Shown here in pieces: positions 1 through 11,922 of a stretch of 64,000 nt of DNA. Position 1 is the stretch's first letter. Every line of letters starts with the position of its first letter. Below the pieces are notes generated by a model. The model was given only the letters and a program-made list of their open reading frames with translations, did not search any database and was not told where the DNA came from. The stretch comes from Cryptomeria japonica (taxonomy: Eukaryota; Streptophyta; Pinopsida; Cupressales; Cupressaceae): NCBI RefSeq assembly GCF_030272615.1, contig NC_081415.1, positions 109,452,406 through 109,516,405 on the forward strand. Direction: 5' to 3'. A program made the position numbers and the translations under genes.

Positions 1-570
1 GAGTTAAAAAGGATGATTGATGAGTTAACTAAGTTAAATGATTAGACAACTGATTTTTTCAATCAGTTCTAATTTTAGCATGTGATGTAGAATTTTGAAA
101 TTGAATTTGGTCATTCGAATGTTGAAATGCACATGAAATTAACTAAAATTCAGATTTGGTGAAATGCGAATTTGGAAGAAATGAAATTAATGGAAATGAA
201 GTGAAATTCAAATTTGGGGAAAATGAAATGGAATTAGTTGGAATTAATTGGAATTATAATTTGTGGAATTGGAGGAATTTAATTAATTAATTTAAATAAT
301 TTAAATGAAATTATTTAAACTTAGGAGATTGAAATAACTAAATAATAAAGATTATTTAACTAAGGAATAAATCACAATTAATTAAATAATTGATATTTAA
401 TTAATAATTGAGATAGGGTTAATTGATTAAATGAAAGAGATTCGATAATTAAGAGTGTTGAATGGTGATGATTAGAAGAAATAGTTAGTTTAACCAAATA
501 ATTAAAGAATTACTTATTAAATAGACGAATAATTAGTGTAGAATTAATGAGACATTTTTAGATGTCTACA
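1..570 (-). mobile_element. Partial LTR related to family D
   Basis: Read on the minus strand, an LTR-like sequence starts at 570 with TGTAGACATCTAAAAATG and runs off the left window edge. The start closely resembles that of the family-D LTR at 57414 (TGTAGACACCTAAAAATG). The body is very AT-rich with many aattaatt runs, as in the later part of the D LTR. Only the start and general composition are shared to my eye, so the family assignment is tentative. No coding sequence is seen. Confidence 0.45.
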
Positions 571-1800
571 GAAGTCACCCAAATTATGTGCCATCTCCTC
601 GATAATTAAACCTTGGGAAGCCTTAATTCGAATATTTCATCTAACGAGGATAGCATAGGTAGGACTAATAGTGGTAAAACTCATGCACTAGAGGGAAAAT
701 TTGAAATTTTGGATTTGAATTTTGAATTATAGGAACAAAGTGCACAAAAATTGAATAATGCAAAATTTGAGAAAATAATGATTAAACAATTTGAACTTTG
801 TTGAAAGAAGAAAATGACACAATTTTCAACAATAATTTTATCATAAATAAAAGGAAGTTGGAATTTCAAAATTAGGGCCAAGGGGATACCACTTGATCTT
901 AAAATTGACAAAATTAGATTTTTTAAAATTGGGACAGATTATAATCAACCACTTAATTTTAAAAGTTTTCTTGAAATTTCAGATGTTGAATTTTGAAGGT
1001 ATTTTTTATTTTAGAGAGATCAAAACTCGACAAAATCAGCCAATCTTCTAGATTTAAGCTACCAAATACAGTCATAATAGTCTCTTGAAATTTCAGGAAA
1101 AAAGTCAGGGACCGTGTTGAAAGTGCACACGGTCCGACCAACTTTTTTTGAAATTTTCAAGGATGAAAGATATGATGATTTTAAAGCTAACCCCCCAAAA
1201 TTGGTGGATTTTACAATCTCCAGATAGACGAAATTAAGGTTTGAATGTGAAAATAGGACCCTATTAAGGTTTTGAAAAAAATGAGGAATTGAATTGTAAA
1301 TTTGAAAAAGGTCAAACCTAATGGATAGGGACACCTTGAAAAATGTTTAGAAAATTGAAATTGATTGAAATTTACACAAAATCCAATTAAATTTGAAAAT
1401 TAGGGTTTTAGGACCTAACCACTTAATTTTTGAAATTTTGAATTTTGAAAAAGAAGGGAAATTGAAAATTTGAATTTTAAGAAAGAGAATAATTCTGAAA
1501 ACTGTTACAAATCTGAAAATTAAATGGAAATTCAAGTTTTGCACAAGTTCAATATTAGGTTTTGAAAATTAGGGTTTTGACCAATAACCACTTGATTTAC
1601 AAATTGAACAAGACAATGAAGAAATTGAATTAGACAAACAAAACAATTTTCAGATCTAAGACAATAGCAAGCAATTTTTACAAAAAACAAGTTCAATTTC
1701 AATTTGAAAAACTAGGGGTTTGAATGAATTAACCACTAAGTTTGCAGAAAAACTAAACTTGTAAATGAAAAATATGCAATGATTTTTAGAATAATGCATG
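571..1800 (-). mobile_element. Leader of an old family-A LTR element
   Basis: This is untranslated leader immediately internal to the family-A LTR, read on the minus strand. It matches, in diverged form, the leader at 16388-17540 of the younger family-A copy. Shared landmarks are the repeated phrase around 'aaattaagtggtta...aaaccctaatttt' and the hairpin motif at 1088-1156. No gag frame is reached before the family-D-like LTR begins at 570, so the rest of this element lies outside the window or is lost. The short frames here are AT-rich accidents. Confidence 0.7.
1088..1156 (-). other. Conserved imperfect palindrome of family A (old copy)
   Basis: The sequence reads aaattt, A-rich, GGGACCGTGT, loop, ACACGGTCC, T-rich, gaaattt. 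It can fold into a long imperfect stem with an inner GGACCGTGT/ACACGGTCC pairing. The same layout occurs at 16747-16820 and 17369-17440 in the younger family-A element, so the structure has outlasted considerable sequence divergence. Its role is unknown; RNA packaging or dimerisation is one possibility. Confidence 0.6.
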
Positions 1801-1819
1801 CAATATGTTGGGTTCACCA
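1801..1819 (-). promoter_or_regulatory. Primer-binding site of the old family-A element
   Basis: On the minus strand, TGGTGAACCCAACATATTG lies three bases internal to the LTR end (…CCATTACA at 1823-1830). It matches the position and first nine bases of the PBS at 16369 and of the family-D PBS at 58966. The identity of the priming tRNA is not known to me. Confidence 0.6.
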
Positions 1820-1822
1820 AAA

Positions 1823-2808
1823 TGTAATGGTGGTGAAAAGTGAATGATGGAAAGATTAAGAGGAAATTTTTTGTTCCCTCCGAGAAGAGATGAAAGTTTC
1901 ATTGCGGATTTCCCTTCAAACACTTTATCCATATTATATTTAAAAGAGGGGGGGAGTTCACTAGATCCAACCTCTTTGGAAAGAGATTGAATACTAAATG
2001 AATTTATAATGATGTGAAGATGACAAGATAACCCCTCTTTTAGAATGAGTAATGGTTGAATTATGTGTTTTGAGACTACGTGTAAAAGTAGTAAAGAACT
2101 GATTATAACTTGAAATGGAATCGTGGGATGAAGCTATGTACTTGGATCTAGCTATAATATGTTGAGATGAAGCTACCCTATCAATTTGAGCAAAAGTTGT
2201 CAGGACCGTACTAAAAGTGCACACGGTCCTCCAAAAAATCCGCAAAATGAAAAGGGTTTTTCTTTTTCTATGAATGGAGTCCAAATCTTCAAATAAAACT
2301 GCACACCTACAACCTACACATAGAAAAGAGAGGAAAAGGGGCTGGGATTGGGGGTTTGCCTTTAGGTCAAACCCAAGTTTTGGAATTAACCAAATGATGA
2401 AAGAAAGTACTTGCAAGTAAATGTAAATGAAAGAATGAAATGTAAATTACCTCAAGGGAGGTTTTAGATATAATTGATTGTGTGAAATTGAATGTTGAAA
2501 GGGATCTCCTCTTTAATGGTTAAATCCTTGGCTTGAATGCAACACCTAGCCTTGAAGGGAGACTTGAGAATGCTCAATGCTTGAAATGGATGCTTGAATG
2601 CTCTTGAATGCTTGAATGCGTGATCTCATATATTCAAACTTATGCAAGTGTGAGGGCAAATGCAACTTATATATTTGTCAATTAGGATTAATTGATAGAT
2701 TTTTTGTCATAGGCCAACATAGTGAAAGTTTTCTTGCTTAAAATACAAAGACCAATGCAAAGATAGGACAAATGAGACCCCAAAATAGGGTAGGGACAAG
2801 GGAACCAT
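1823..2808 (-). mobile_element. Old family-A LTR, 3' portion (continues at 53795-53975)
   Basis: Read on the minus strand, this aligns with the family-A LTR at 15095-16365 from about one fifth of the way in. Matches include the 'ccctattttggg…ggtctc' stretch, 'cctaattgacaa.tatata', the repeated 'caagcattcaag' block, 'tggttaattccaaaac.tgggtttgacct', and a GGACCGT-type hairpin near 2195-2245. The missing start of this LTR is found 51 kb away at 53795-53975. The LTR was split at about 2808 by a family-B solo LTR. It is a 5' LTR, because the primer-binding site adjoins its inner end. Confidence 0.8.
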
Positions 2809-3258
2809 CTTGAACACTAGATGTCACTAAGAGGGGGGTGAATCAGTGATTTCCAATTCTTTTCCCTTTTCTATCCTATGTGTATATACCGATTAACTGA
2901 TCTAACATAAAGTAGACATACCGATTAGATGGGAGGATAACACAAAAGAAACCACACATAAAAGGGATATCACATAACACCAGATGTACGAGGAAAACCC
3001 AAGATGGGAAAAACCTTGATGAGAAGTGTTGTTGGAGACTATTGATCCAATACAGCCTCACAATAAAAACCTCGGTTGCAACATTTAGGGCACCAACCCA
3101 AGGAGTAACACTCTTTCTTTAGGGCACCAACCCCTGATTTTAGGGCACTAACCCAAGGGGCACCGAGCTCCAACTCAGTGATTAAAAGATCATATCATAA
3201 ATACAAAAGTAATATACTTGTTAGAAAATAACTTTGTAACTCTTATCCAAGTCTCTCA
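2809..3258 (-). mobile_element. Family-B solo LTR, 3' part (continues at 51676-53794)
   Basis: This is the reverse complement of the end of the family-B LTR. It carries the G-rich 'aagaggggggtgaatcagtg' motif, the 'gggaaaaacc' block and the 'gggcaccaaccc' repeats seen at 5390-5540. It stops exactly where the plus-strand family-B element begins at 3259 and resumes at 51676. The two parts sum to about 2.57 kb, one full LTR, and both sides adjoin pieces of one family-A LTR. That fits a solo LTR. A possible 5-bp target duplication is accat (2804-2808 and 53795-53799). Confidence 0.75.
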
Positions 3259-5747
3259 TGTTGGCATTGTGTTTTCATTGATGTCAACCGGTATGGGATG
3301 TCTACTGGTATGAGAGATGTGTGTGCAACACTGTCATGCAGGAGTACAAGATGAGATTTCCTTGATATCACCTTGTGTTGTAGAACATCGGTAAGGTAAG
3401 GAAGAGAATGTCATCAGAGTAATGACCACTAGTGTCACCAGTACACAAGCTAGTGCCTGACTTGTGTGGATGGAATGGTAAGGTTATCGATACGGATACA
3501 ATGTATCACTAGTAAGGAGATTATTTCAACTGATAAGTGAAGTGTTGACAATGGGCAGGATGCTTGGATGTTGTTTGTGATGAAGAGGCAAAATGTTACC
3601 TATATCACATCAACTCCAGAGGAGAAGAATGAACAGGTCATCAATATGTTGTAAGGTTGCAAAACAACAAGACTCCCACCAGATGAAGATGTAGTCACCA
3701 TGTGAAGAGATGACTGATAGCGAATGTGCCCACATCGGATCACATGTGCCTGTTTGAAGTTGTGTTGCACAAACAGGAAGCCACATGAGTGCATTATAGG
3801 ATGCAGATGACAAGGTGTCATTCCACTGATAAGTGGAGCTTATCTCCTATTATGCATAATGTGCATTATAGTTCTGAGAAATAAGGAAGAAGAGGTAAAT
3901 TCAAGTGTTTGAAGGCTCACACTAGATCTACCAGTGAAACAAAGGAATTCCTTGAGTGCATGAAATCAGGGTTATGTATTGGACTAAAAGAAATGGCATG
4001 TTGGAATGTCATTATAGTTGAAGTTTGTTGGGGTTTGTCTTCTTGATAAACTAGTTGAGATATGATCTGATCTAATGATGAAGAAGGCAAAGTAGAGTAG
4101 CTAGAATTAGAGAATGAAACCGACATGCAGATGCCTTAGTTGGAATCCACTGAAGGTTGATCATATGATGTCATCAGGATGGCTACCAATAAGCATGAGA
4201 ACTGGTAAGGAAGTAAGAGGCTAAGAGATGTGCTTCTACTTGATGAGAATGAGCATGCTATGAATTGACATGTCTAGCGACTGGTTAAGGTGTACCATTG
4301 ATAATTCAACAAAAGGGAAGACATGAAGAATAACTACTAGAATGTGAGATACTAGCAGGGTTAGTAAATCGACAGAAGAGAATAACTAGTTGAGTGTTTG
4401 GTCTGTGATCCTTGAACAGACACACTGATCCAAGATGGAAGGTGGTCAACATGGATGCCACGTGGAGTCAAGGTGGTAGACTTGCATGCAATGGTAGATG
4501 GAATGTTCACCGATGAGGTAGTTACAAAGTTGGTCGAAATTAATGGTAGATCCCGTAAATCATGGGATGTGTTGTAGGCCATTGTAGAGGTTTGTGGCTC
4601 AAGGTCTAGAGGAAAAATAAGGGCTAGCTCAAAGTGATTGAGAGGATCGAGCTAGATGGAGGAAACTGCAAGAACAATCTTGGTGATTGACCAAGAAATT
4701 AACTAGTAGAGCAAAAAGAAGATTGCCAAAGATAAAAGGGGTGTTAATGGTGGTGATTAGAAAACAATTGTCTGGGTGATCAGATCAGATAGAATCTGAT
4801 TAGATTTGGTTTGCCTTGAGGTTGATGAGGAAACCCTAACCACCTGATATTTGAATTGGCTTTTGGCAGGAAAACCAAGTTATAAATAGGGAAGCCAAAA
4901 TCATTGTAGGTTATTGTTGAATAGAAGAGGATAGAGTTATTGTGAAGTGTTTGAGTGCTACATGTGAGAGTAGATTAGTCAATTTATCATCAAGTAGATA
5001 GAGAAGAGACTAAGTGTGAGGGAGAACTAGGTTGAAGTGTTCAACTGGTAGAAGTGCAAAACCAGTAGTATCTATAGCAACATAGAAGAAGAAAAGGTAA
5101 CTGTAGAGAAGGTAAGCATAGAACCAGCTGAGTGTAGTAGTGGTGGAGAGCAGCAGAGTAGCTAAAAGAAGTAAGAACCAACAAAGAGAGAGGTGAACCA
5201 GTAAAGCAACAACAACAAAGAGAGTTGTGTATTGGTGTAGTAGAGAATGTATCTCACCGATAGAGTGAGATATAAGAAATGGTTACAAGATTCACTTGTA
5301 ACAGTATGATTAATTTTGTATGTGAAGTTATCATTGAGATCACTAAGTTGTAGCTCAATGCAGGGGTTGTAGCCCATAAACAAGTTAGGGGTTGGTGCCC
5401 TAAGTCAGGGGTTGTAGCTCCTTGGGTTGGTGCCCTAAATCAGGGGTTGGTGGTCCTTGGGTTGGTGCCCTAAACATTGTAATAGAGATTCATTGTGAGG
5501 TTGTATTGGAGGACTAGACTCCAGTAGCATTGCTCACCAAGGTTTTTCCCATCTTGGGTTTTCCTCATACATACTTGAGTTATGTGATGTTATGTGTGTG
5601 AATGCATTTGTGTTTAAGTTTCCTCACTAACCGATAAGTCTGCATTCAACTAGATCTATTAATCAGTATACTTTCATAGGGATAGTTAAAAGGAAAAGTT
5701 TGAGAACCACTAATTCACCCCCTCTCAGTGGTGCATTGTGTCTAACA
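3259..5747 (+). repeat. 5' LTR of family-B element
   Basis: The LTR runs from TGTTGGCATTG to GTCTAACA and is 2489 bp, long for a Copia-type LTR. It shares collinear blocks with the split 3' LTR: the 'gatgcttggatgttgtttgtgatg' and 'ataagtggagcttatctcctatta' regions, and the 'ggttggtgccctaa' repeats near 5390-5480. A G-rich motif with CACTGA/TCAGTG-like arms lies just inside its end. Short open frames in the LTR are not convincing genes. Confidence 0.85.
5380..5480 (+). repeat. Short tandem repeats near the LTR end
   Basis: Three to four imperfect copies of a phrase of about 35 bp built on 'ggggttggtgccctaa' and 'gtagctccttgg'. The same array is present in the 3' LTR (about 51297-51405) and, inverted, in the solo LTR (about 3085-3165). 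It is therefore a family character. Confidence 0.6.
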
Positions 5748-5749
5748 AT

Positions 5750-5767
5750 TGGTATTAGAGCCTAGGT
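5750..5767 (+). promoter_or_regulatory. Primer-binding site of family B
   Basis: TGGTATTAGAGCCTAGGT lies two bases after the LTR end. It matches the classic initiator-methionine tRNA site (TGGTATCAGAGC…) used by most plant Copia elements, with one change in the core. This sets the element orientation as plus. Confidence 0.8.
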
Positions 5768-5820
5768 ACCTTGTTTATCAATCTTTCTCTTGCTTGGGTA
5801 GATTCTAGCTTAACGACACA

Positions 5821-7540
5821 ATGGTATATATAGTGTCAATCCCTAATCCAATTTTTGATGGTTCAAACTATTCTATTGGGAGTTGTAGAATGGAAGTCTA
5901 CTTGTCCTCTCTAGAGTTTGATGTATAGAATATCAGTTGTTAATCGTCTCCCTAGGAATGTTTGTCCTCCCACTAGCTGTGAAGAAGAAAGAAGATGCAT
6001 GTGTAATGAAGAAACCATGAAGGCCATATTCAGTGGGCTCACTGGCGATGTTTATTCACGGGTGGATAAGTGTAGATCAACAAAGAGTCTATAGGATAGA
6101 CTAATGAAGCTGTATGGAAATGAACCCGACACTAGTAGATCAATTTGTGAGAGTGAGAAAAGCAATGCAATAGACAAATGCATGAATGACAGAGGCAAAT
6201 CATATTGTTGCAGTAGCAATGTTGACAAGGAGACTCATCTCTTCATGGCCCATGAGATAGATATTGAGAATCACACATCAAAAGGGGATAATGCAGTTAG
6301 ATCCCATCGGTATGATGTGTTTGGTAGTGATAATGAAGAAGATGAAGAAGAAGGAGAAGGTAGATAAATCTAGCCAACAAGATCTATTTGATAGTAAAGG
6401 CAAAGAAGAAGATGAAGCAGAAGTTGATCTTGAAGGAGAGCTTGTAAATGCACTAGAAGAACTTAGAAGAATAAGGAATGAATACAATATATTCAAGAAT
6501 GCTTCTATAGTGGAATAAAACTAGTTGACTAAATGCCTTGAAGGATCTAAGAAATGCATCTCAGAGTTAAGGTCTCAAGAAGATGGTACCAAGGAGTGTC
6601 AGTGTAATGATCTAGCATCTGTGCTAGAAGTTAAAGATAAAGAATATCTGGAGTTGGTTGGAGAAATGGAGACTCTCTAAAATGACCTTGAGAAATGTTA
6701 GAATGAGCTCAAGGTAAGAATCCAGTTTGATGGTAGTAGTGATGCCTTGTACAAAATATTGAAGAACCAAAATCATGCCAAGGACACTGAAGGTTTAGGA
6801 AGAGGTTCCGGTGAATGCTCCACCACCAAGAATGTCCCCCACAATGACATTTTGTTTGTCTCCTTGAATGGAGAAAACAAGGGAAAGACCTTCATAGTTA
6901 TAAATGCTCCTCTAAAGAAGATTGGCCTAAATACAGCTGGTAAAGACTTGCAGACAAGAATAAAGATTGGTGTTGCAATAAGGATAAAAAATACAAATCC
7001 CAAAGGAAAAGGGAAGATGGGAGAAGACAGCTTCACCGGGAGCAAGAACATGAGAAGTCAACAAAGAAGACCTCCTACTGATAGAGGATAGAGGAATGCT
7101 ACCACCCATAGGACAAAGCAAGTGTGGGAGAAAAAGAGACAAGATGGAAAGATTGCAAAGAATGCAAAGAATGGACAACCCAAGATCAATCCACAAAGAA
7201 GTAGAAATGGAGATGCTAGACTAGTAAAATCTCCCCTTGCATGGCAGAATATATGTCTAAGTCATATGCCATCCTTTACTGGTTATTTCTTTGTATGTAA
7301 TGCTTATGGCCATAGGGTAGATGAATGTAGAAAGAGATCTAGAAAGAATAATATAGGATCTCGTAGACATCATGCATATGAGAAAAATGTATCCAGGAGT
7401 AGATACGTGCATGTCCCCTCTCCTGGTTATGCTAGAAAGAATCCATTTGTTGTCCCTAATAATGCAATTTTTGTATGTTATCACTACAATCGATTTGGCC
7501 ATAGAGAGTATGAATGCATGAAGAGGAACTTTTAGTCATA
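5821..7540 (+). pseudogene. Decayed gag-like gene of family B
   Basis: A frame opening at ATG 5821 reads M-V-Y-I-V-S-I-P-N-P-I-F-D-G-S-N-Y, the usual opening of plant Copia gag proteins. It is soon broken by stops and frameshifts. Later fragments include an acidic/coiled stretch (6264-6518) and two damaged zinc knuckles at about 7290-7335 (…CNAYGHRVDEC, first Cys lost) and 7470-7525 (CYHYNRFGHREYEC, second Cys replaced by Tyr). In an intact copy this would be the nucleic-acid-binding capsid protein. No pol domains follow. Confidence 0.6.
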
Positions 7541-8134
7541 TGGAGGCTAGAACAACAACTATGCTCTACAAAAAAGTGGATACAGAGCATATGGAAGTCA
7601 AAGGCCTACATGGAACCAAAGGAGAAATGTCCCTATAGGAGCAAGAGGTCCACCGCTTTCAGTTGCTAGTCACAACAACATGACCAAAAGAAGACAGTCA
7701 AACTGGTATGTCAAGAGATTCCCCAATCATGAAGTTGGGATGAATGTGGTGTGCTACTATAGCACTACTTCCAGTTGTGAAGTAGAATCATGAAATGAAA
7801 GGACATATCAGTAGAAGAAGGAGAGACCTGTTCCCAAGTCTGAAAATAGGAAGAAGATTGAAACCAAGCAGGTATGGAGGAAGTAGACCATGGACTGACA
7901 CTCTGCATTCATCACACATGTGATATCTCCTAAGGCCTAAAGGAGATCCAAGATCTTAGGGGGAGTAATACACTAAACTTATCATTCACCCCCTCAAGAA
8001 AGAAGGATACTTGGAAGAACAAGTTGCTGCCAGTATGAACGATGAAAATAAAATGATAAGTGTGTGTAGATGCTATCTTGACTACACACCAATAGATGAA
8101 AGTTGGATCACTACTGCACTTGTCAATAAATGGA
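7541..8134 (+). mobile_element. Family-B interior up to the CACTA insertion
   Basis: This is non-coding or fully decayed internal sequence, with a purine run 'ttagggggagt' at about 7955. No protein domain is recognisable. It ends at TSD GGA (8132-8134), and the interior resumes after the second GGA at 40780-40782. Confidence 0.5.
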
Positions 8135-8149
8135 CACTAATACATTTGG
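8135..8149 (+). repeat. 5' terminal inverted repeat of CACTA element
   Basis: CACTAATACATTTGG, with GGA immediately upstream. It pairs with the 3' terminus at 40765-40779 with one mismatch in the first twelve bases. This choice was preferred over another CACTA string at 8109 because only this one gives both an extended TIR match and an identical 3-bp duplication. Confidence 0.8.
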
Positions 8150-8227
8150 ACTAGATTTCTGACTGAGGTTTCTAATGGAGAAGGTATATTGTGGCCAAAT
8201 TTGATTTTTTTTTGAAAAATATCTACA

Positions 8228-8338
8228 TTCATCATAATTCCGACGGAAATTTCCCATTTGGTTTCGATGAAGAAGGCATTAGCAATGAGAATTTTCTTTC
8301 TTTCAAAAAAGTGCTCAAATTCGTCGTAATTCCAATGA
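8228..8338 (+). repeat. 5' subterminal repeats of CACTA element
   Basis: Two copies of a 19-20-bp motif, attcatcataattccgacgg (8228-8247) and attcgtcgtaattccaatga (8319-8338). A third, inverted copy lies near the other end at 40561-40579. Such subterminal repeats are typical binding sites for the TnpA-type CACTA protein; that role here is inferred from the family. Confidence 0.6.
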
Positions 8339-8589
8339 CAACAACCATTACTTAAAAAAGAAGAAGAGGGAATTCATTTGTGCATTGTAATCCCGTGTAG
8401 GTGGCCGTGGCAACTTCAACCCCCAAGAACATCAAACCCACATCAAAGGCATTTGTGGAATTGCTTGCAATCCCACGTAGGAGGTAGATTCAAATTTCCC
8501 TATTTTTTAATTTCATGTTGCAAAAAATATACATGTGGTGGTTAATTGCCCTAGTTTAATCTCGTAAAACCATAGAACTATGATTGAGG

Positions 8590-9430
8590 AGTGAGTGTTC
8601 AATTTTGTAGTAGCAATCCCTTCCTCCTGTATACGCGTGTGTTGATTGTTCACATGAGATCACATCTCTTTGTAGCATCGTATCAAACAATTCATGAGCC
8701 TTGTACATGTTTCCACATTTTGCATTCATGTATCAAACAAAATTCCTCTATTTGTTATCCTTTGATGGATGTCCATACCCTGTTCCAAAGCTCCCATTTT
8801 TGCACAAGCAGGGAGGATGCTAGAAAAGGTTGTGGAATTTGGCTTTATGCCTTCCAATTTCATTTTCTTGAAAGTGCCTAAAGCCTTTTTGACAAATCCA
8901 TTTTGTGCATATCTAGCAATCATTGCAGTCCACGAGACAACATTTCTTTCAGACATTCTATCAAATAGTTCATGTGCCTTGTCTATGCTTCCACATTTTG
9001 CATACATGTCTACCAAGGCAGTTGCAACTACAATATCTGACAAAATTCTTCTATCCTTTATGCTTCGATGAATGTCCATACCCTGTTCCAAATCTCCCAT
9101 TTTGGCGCAGGCAGGGAGGATAGTAGCAATGGTCATGGAATTTGGCTTTACACCTACTGATTGCATTTTCTTGAAAGTTTCTAAAGCCTTCTCAACAAAT
9201 CAATTTTGTGCATATCTGGCAATCATTGCAGTCTAGGAAACCACATTTCTTTGAGGCAATCCGTCAAACAGTTCCTGTGCCTTGTCTATGCTTCCACATT
9301 TTATATACATGCTAACAAAGTAGTTGCAACTACATCTGACAAAATTCCTCTATATTTTATGCTTTGATGGATGTCCATACCCTATTCAAAAGCTCCCATT
9401 TTGGCATAGGCTGGGAGTACATTGGCAAAC
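8590..9430 (-). pseudogene. Pentatricopeptide repeat (PPR) gene fragment
   Basis: On the minus strand, 8726-9166 gives 146 residues of PLS-type PPR repeats: 'GVKPNSMTIATILPACAKMG', 'DIVVATALVDMYAKCGSIDKAHELFDRM' and 'NVVSWTAMIARYAQNG' are diagnostic. PPR proteins are organellar RNA-binding proteins acting in editing or processing. Degraded repeats continue on both sides (9167-9430 and 8590-8725) with stops and frameshifts. At least two consecutive repeats are near-copies of each other. No start, transit peptide, E or DYW region is present, so this is a fragment of a longer gene. It lies inside the CACTA element, antisense to the transposase. Confidence 0.85.
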
Positions 9431-10940
9431 ATAACTAAAGAAATGCAATGATCAGATCCAAAGACATCAAACCACTACTAACAAAACTGAGAGTCTAAAA
9501 TATGATAGGGAATAGTGTGAGCTGTCCTGAAATAAAATATTTTATTTTCAATTTCAACTAAAACATAATTACTCAGCCATTTAATGTTATTAATAAGTGT
9601 TTAATTTATGAAATAGATAAATGGTTGGCCACAAGTACATGAGTTACTAAATGCACATGAGTTAATAAGTGAATTTGATATTCAAAACTATCTACAATGA
9701 ATTCAATTCTTGTCCATTAGTCATTTATGTTTGCAATAAGCATCTTTCTTAGTTTTTCTTAATCTTTATTCATAGTTATGTGCATATTTCACATTCTATA
9801 ATTAGGACATCAATTGCTATGGCTGAACACTAGCATGATTTTTGTGTTGTGGTATAGATGCATGGAAACATAATTATGGGATTGTTATATTATAGAGATC
9901 ATAAATCTAGATATCGCATATTAGTTCTAACTCTTCTTGGATTGAGTCTAAAGTTGACATACAGTCATAAAGCCATTATTAGCAGATCTATCCATTTCTA
10001 GTAAAGACAATTGAGAAAGTCATTTTGATATTGAGAGTTTCTTATCTTTTTACCTATTGATCATTATTAAGCCATAATATTTAGGTCTATTTATCTCTCT
10101 TGCAAAATCTATGTAAGTGTCCTAGATTGTCCCTGCTACTCACTCTTCAATGAAATAGTGGAGTTCTAAAGATTTGTTGCACAAGATGGTGTTGAATGTA
10201 TCAAAAAGGCTAGCATGGAAGGCAGGTTCAATCTTCCACTTGTACAACTTACAACAAATGATTTGTTGATAGAAGAAATTCTTGAAATAGGGATACAATC
10301 GAAAGACAAGCAAGTACATACAAACCTCCTCGGTTGAAAGTAAAATCCATGTATAAAAAGAGTACATTGAATCCCAAACCATAAACACAATAGAGATATC
10401 GATGGAGACTTAATTGGATGTAGCATGTCACACCAAAGTTGTTAGAGTATGCTAAGCTAGTACATAATGTTTCCTAAAGCCACATTAGTATTTTACCCAA
10501 ATCATTATCTACTAAAACTAACTATAGTAATCCTTTTGAGGATTCATTTCATGGTGCTAGATCTTCATTTAGTTCCACTTCTTGTTGGAGAAAAGAACAG
10601 TTATTTCTTGAGGTAGATGAATATCCCATCAACAAAGGACAAGACCCTTTCTAGAATATAACAAATTCTACTCCAACAAAAGATCATGGGGGTTTCACTA
10701 GAGATATTGAATAAGAGATAGACTTCTACCGCTGCATTAAAAGCATTTACATGTTTTTCATTTATTGATGTAAACTCTCTGTGACGCCACCACAACCAAC
10801 AAAGGTGTAAAAAGTTGTTTGCAATGCATGGATTTTTAGGATTGTCCTTTGAGAAAACATAATTAAAGTATGGAAGAAGGATCTACAAGCCCCTAACGGA
10901 ATCTTGATAAAAAATAACTGTAAAATATTTGAGTGAGCTT
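9431..10940. other. CACTA interior with no recognisable feature
   Basis: AT-rich sequence between the PPR fragment and the CWC22 copy. I see no repeat family, terminal motifs or protein similarity. Frames of 60-90 codons near 10140-10430 and 10601-10795 have no domain signature and look like chance. Confidence 0.4.
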
Positions 10941-11922
10941 ATATGCAAAAACTCATACTTTCTGATGGGTTTATGTACACAAATAAGCACAAATTAAGTG
11001 GTAAAGGGGCTTTTGGAAACAAGAGGGATGGAGAGGTAGTGGAAGTGAAAACTTCTGGTGTTGTGTCTGCTCCATCTCAGAATGGGAATGGTGAAGGTGT
11101 TGTAAGAGGAGCTGAGAAGGGTGTTGGAAGAAGTGGGGGTGTTTACATTCCCCCATTTAAGCTGGCTCAAATGATGAAAGATGTGGAAGACAAGAGTAGT
11201 GTGAAATACCAGTGCATGACATGGGATGCCCTTCGGAATAGTATCAATGGGTTAGTAAACAAGGTAAATGCATCTAACATCAAGAACATCATTCCAGAGT
11301 TATTTGCAAAGAATCTCATCCATGGGAGGGGTCTATTTTGTAGGTCTTGTATGAAATCCCAAATGGCATCCCTTGGATTTACAGATGTTTTTGCTGCATT
11401 GGTTGCTATGGTAAATACAAAATTTCCTGAAGTTGGCAATATGCTTTTGTGAAGAATTATTTTGTAGTTTAAGAGGGCATAAAAATGCAATGACAAGCAC
11501 ATGTTGATAGCAGCAGCCAAATTCATATCTCATTTAGTGAATCAAAAAGTTGCACATGAGATCATTGCCTTGGAACTTCTCATCCTTTTACTAGAGAACC
11601 CCAAAGATGACAGTCTAGAGGTTGTTGTTGGGTTCGTGAAAGAATGTGGTTCTTCTGCAAGACCTTTCACCCAAAGGTCTTTATGGGATTTTCTAAAGAT
11701 TTAGAGGTATTCTCCATGAGGAGGAAATTAACAAATGAGTACAGTCTTTAATTGAAGGCCTTTTTGCAATTTGCAAAGCTAAGTTTGAGGGTCATCCAGC
11801 TGTGTGTCCAGATTAGTTAACACATGAATTTTTCCTAGAAGATGAACTTGATCAAGAAGCTGGTTTGGATGTTTTCAAGCCAGACCCTAATTTCTTAGAG
11901 CATGAGGCAACCTATGAAAAAC

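Noticed and set aside
4900-5100. Possible small genes in the family-B LTR (e.g. 3600-3821, 5162-5383 minus)
   Set aside because: Neither is shared as an open frame by the other LTR copies, and no domain is recognisable.
8109-8122. CACTACTGCACTTG as a possible CACTA 5' terminus
   Set aside because: The flanking triplet gat does not match gga after 40779, and the terminal match is shorter than for the CACTAATACATT start at 8135.
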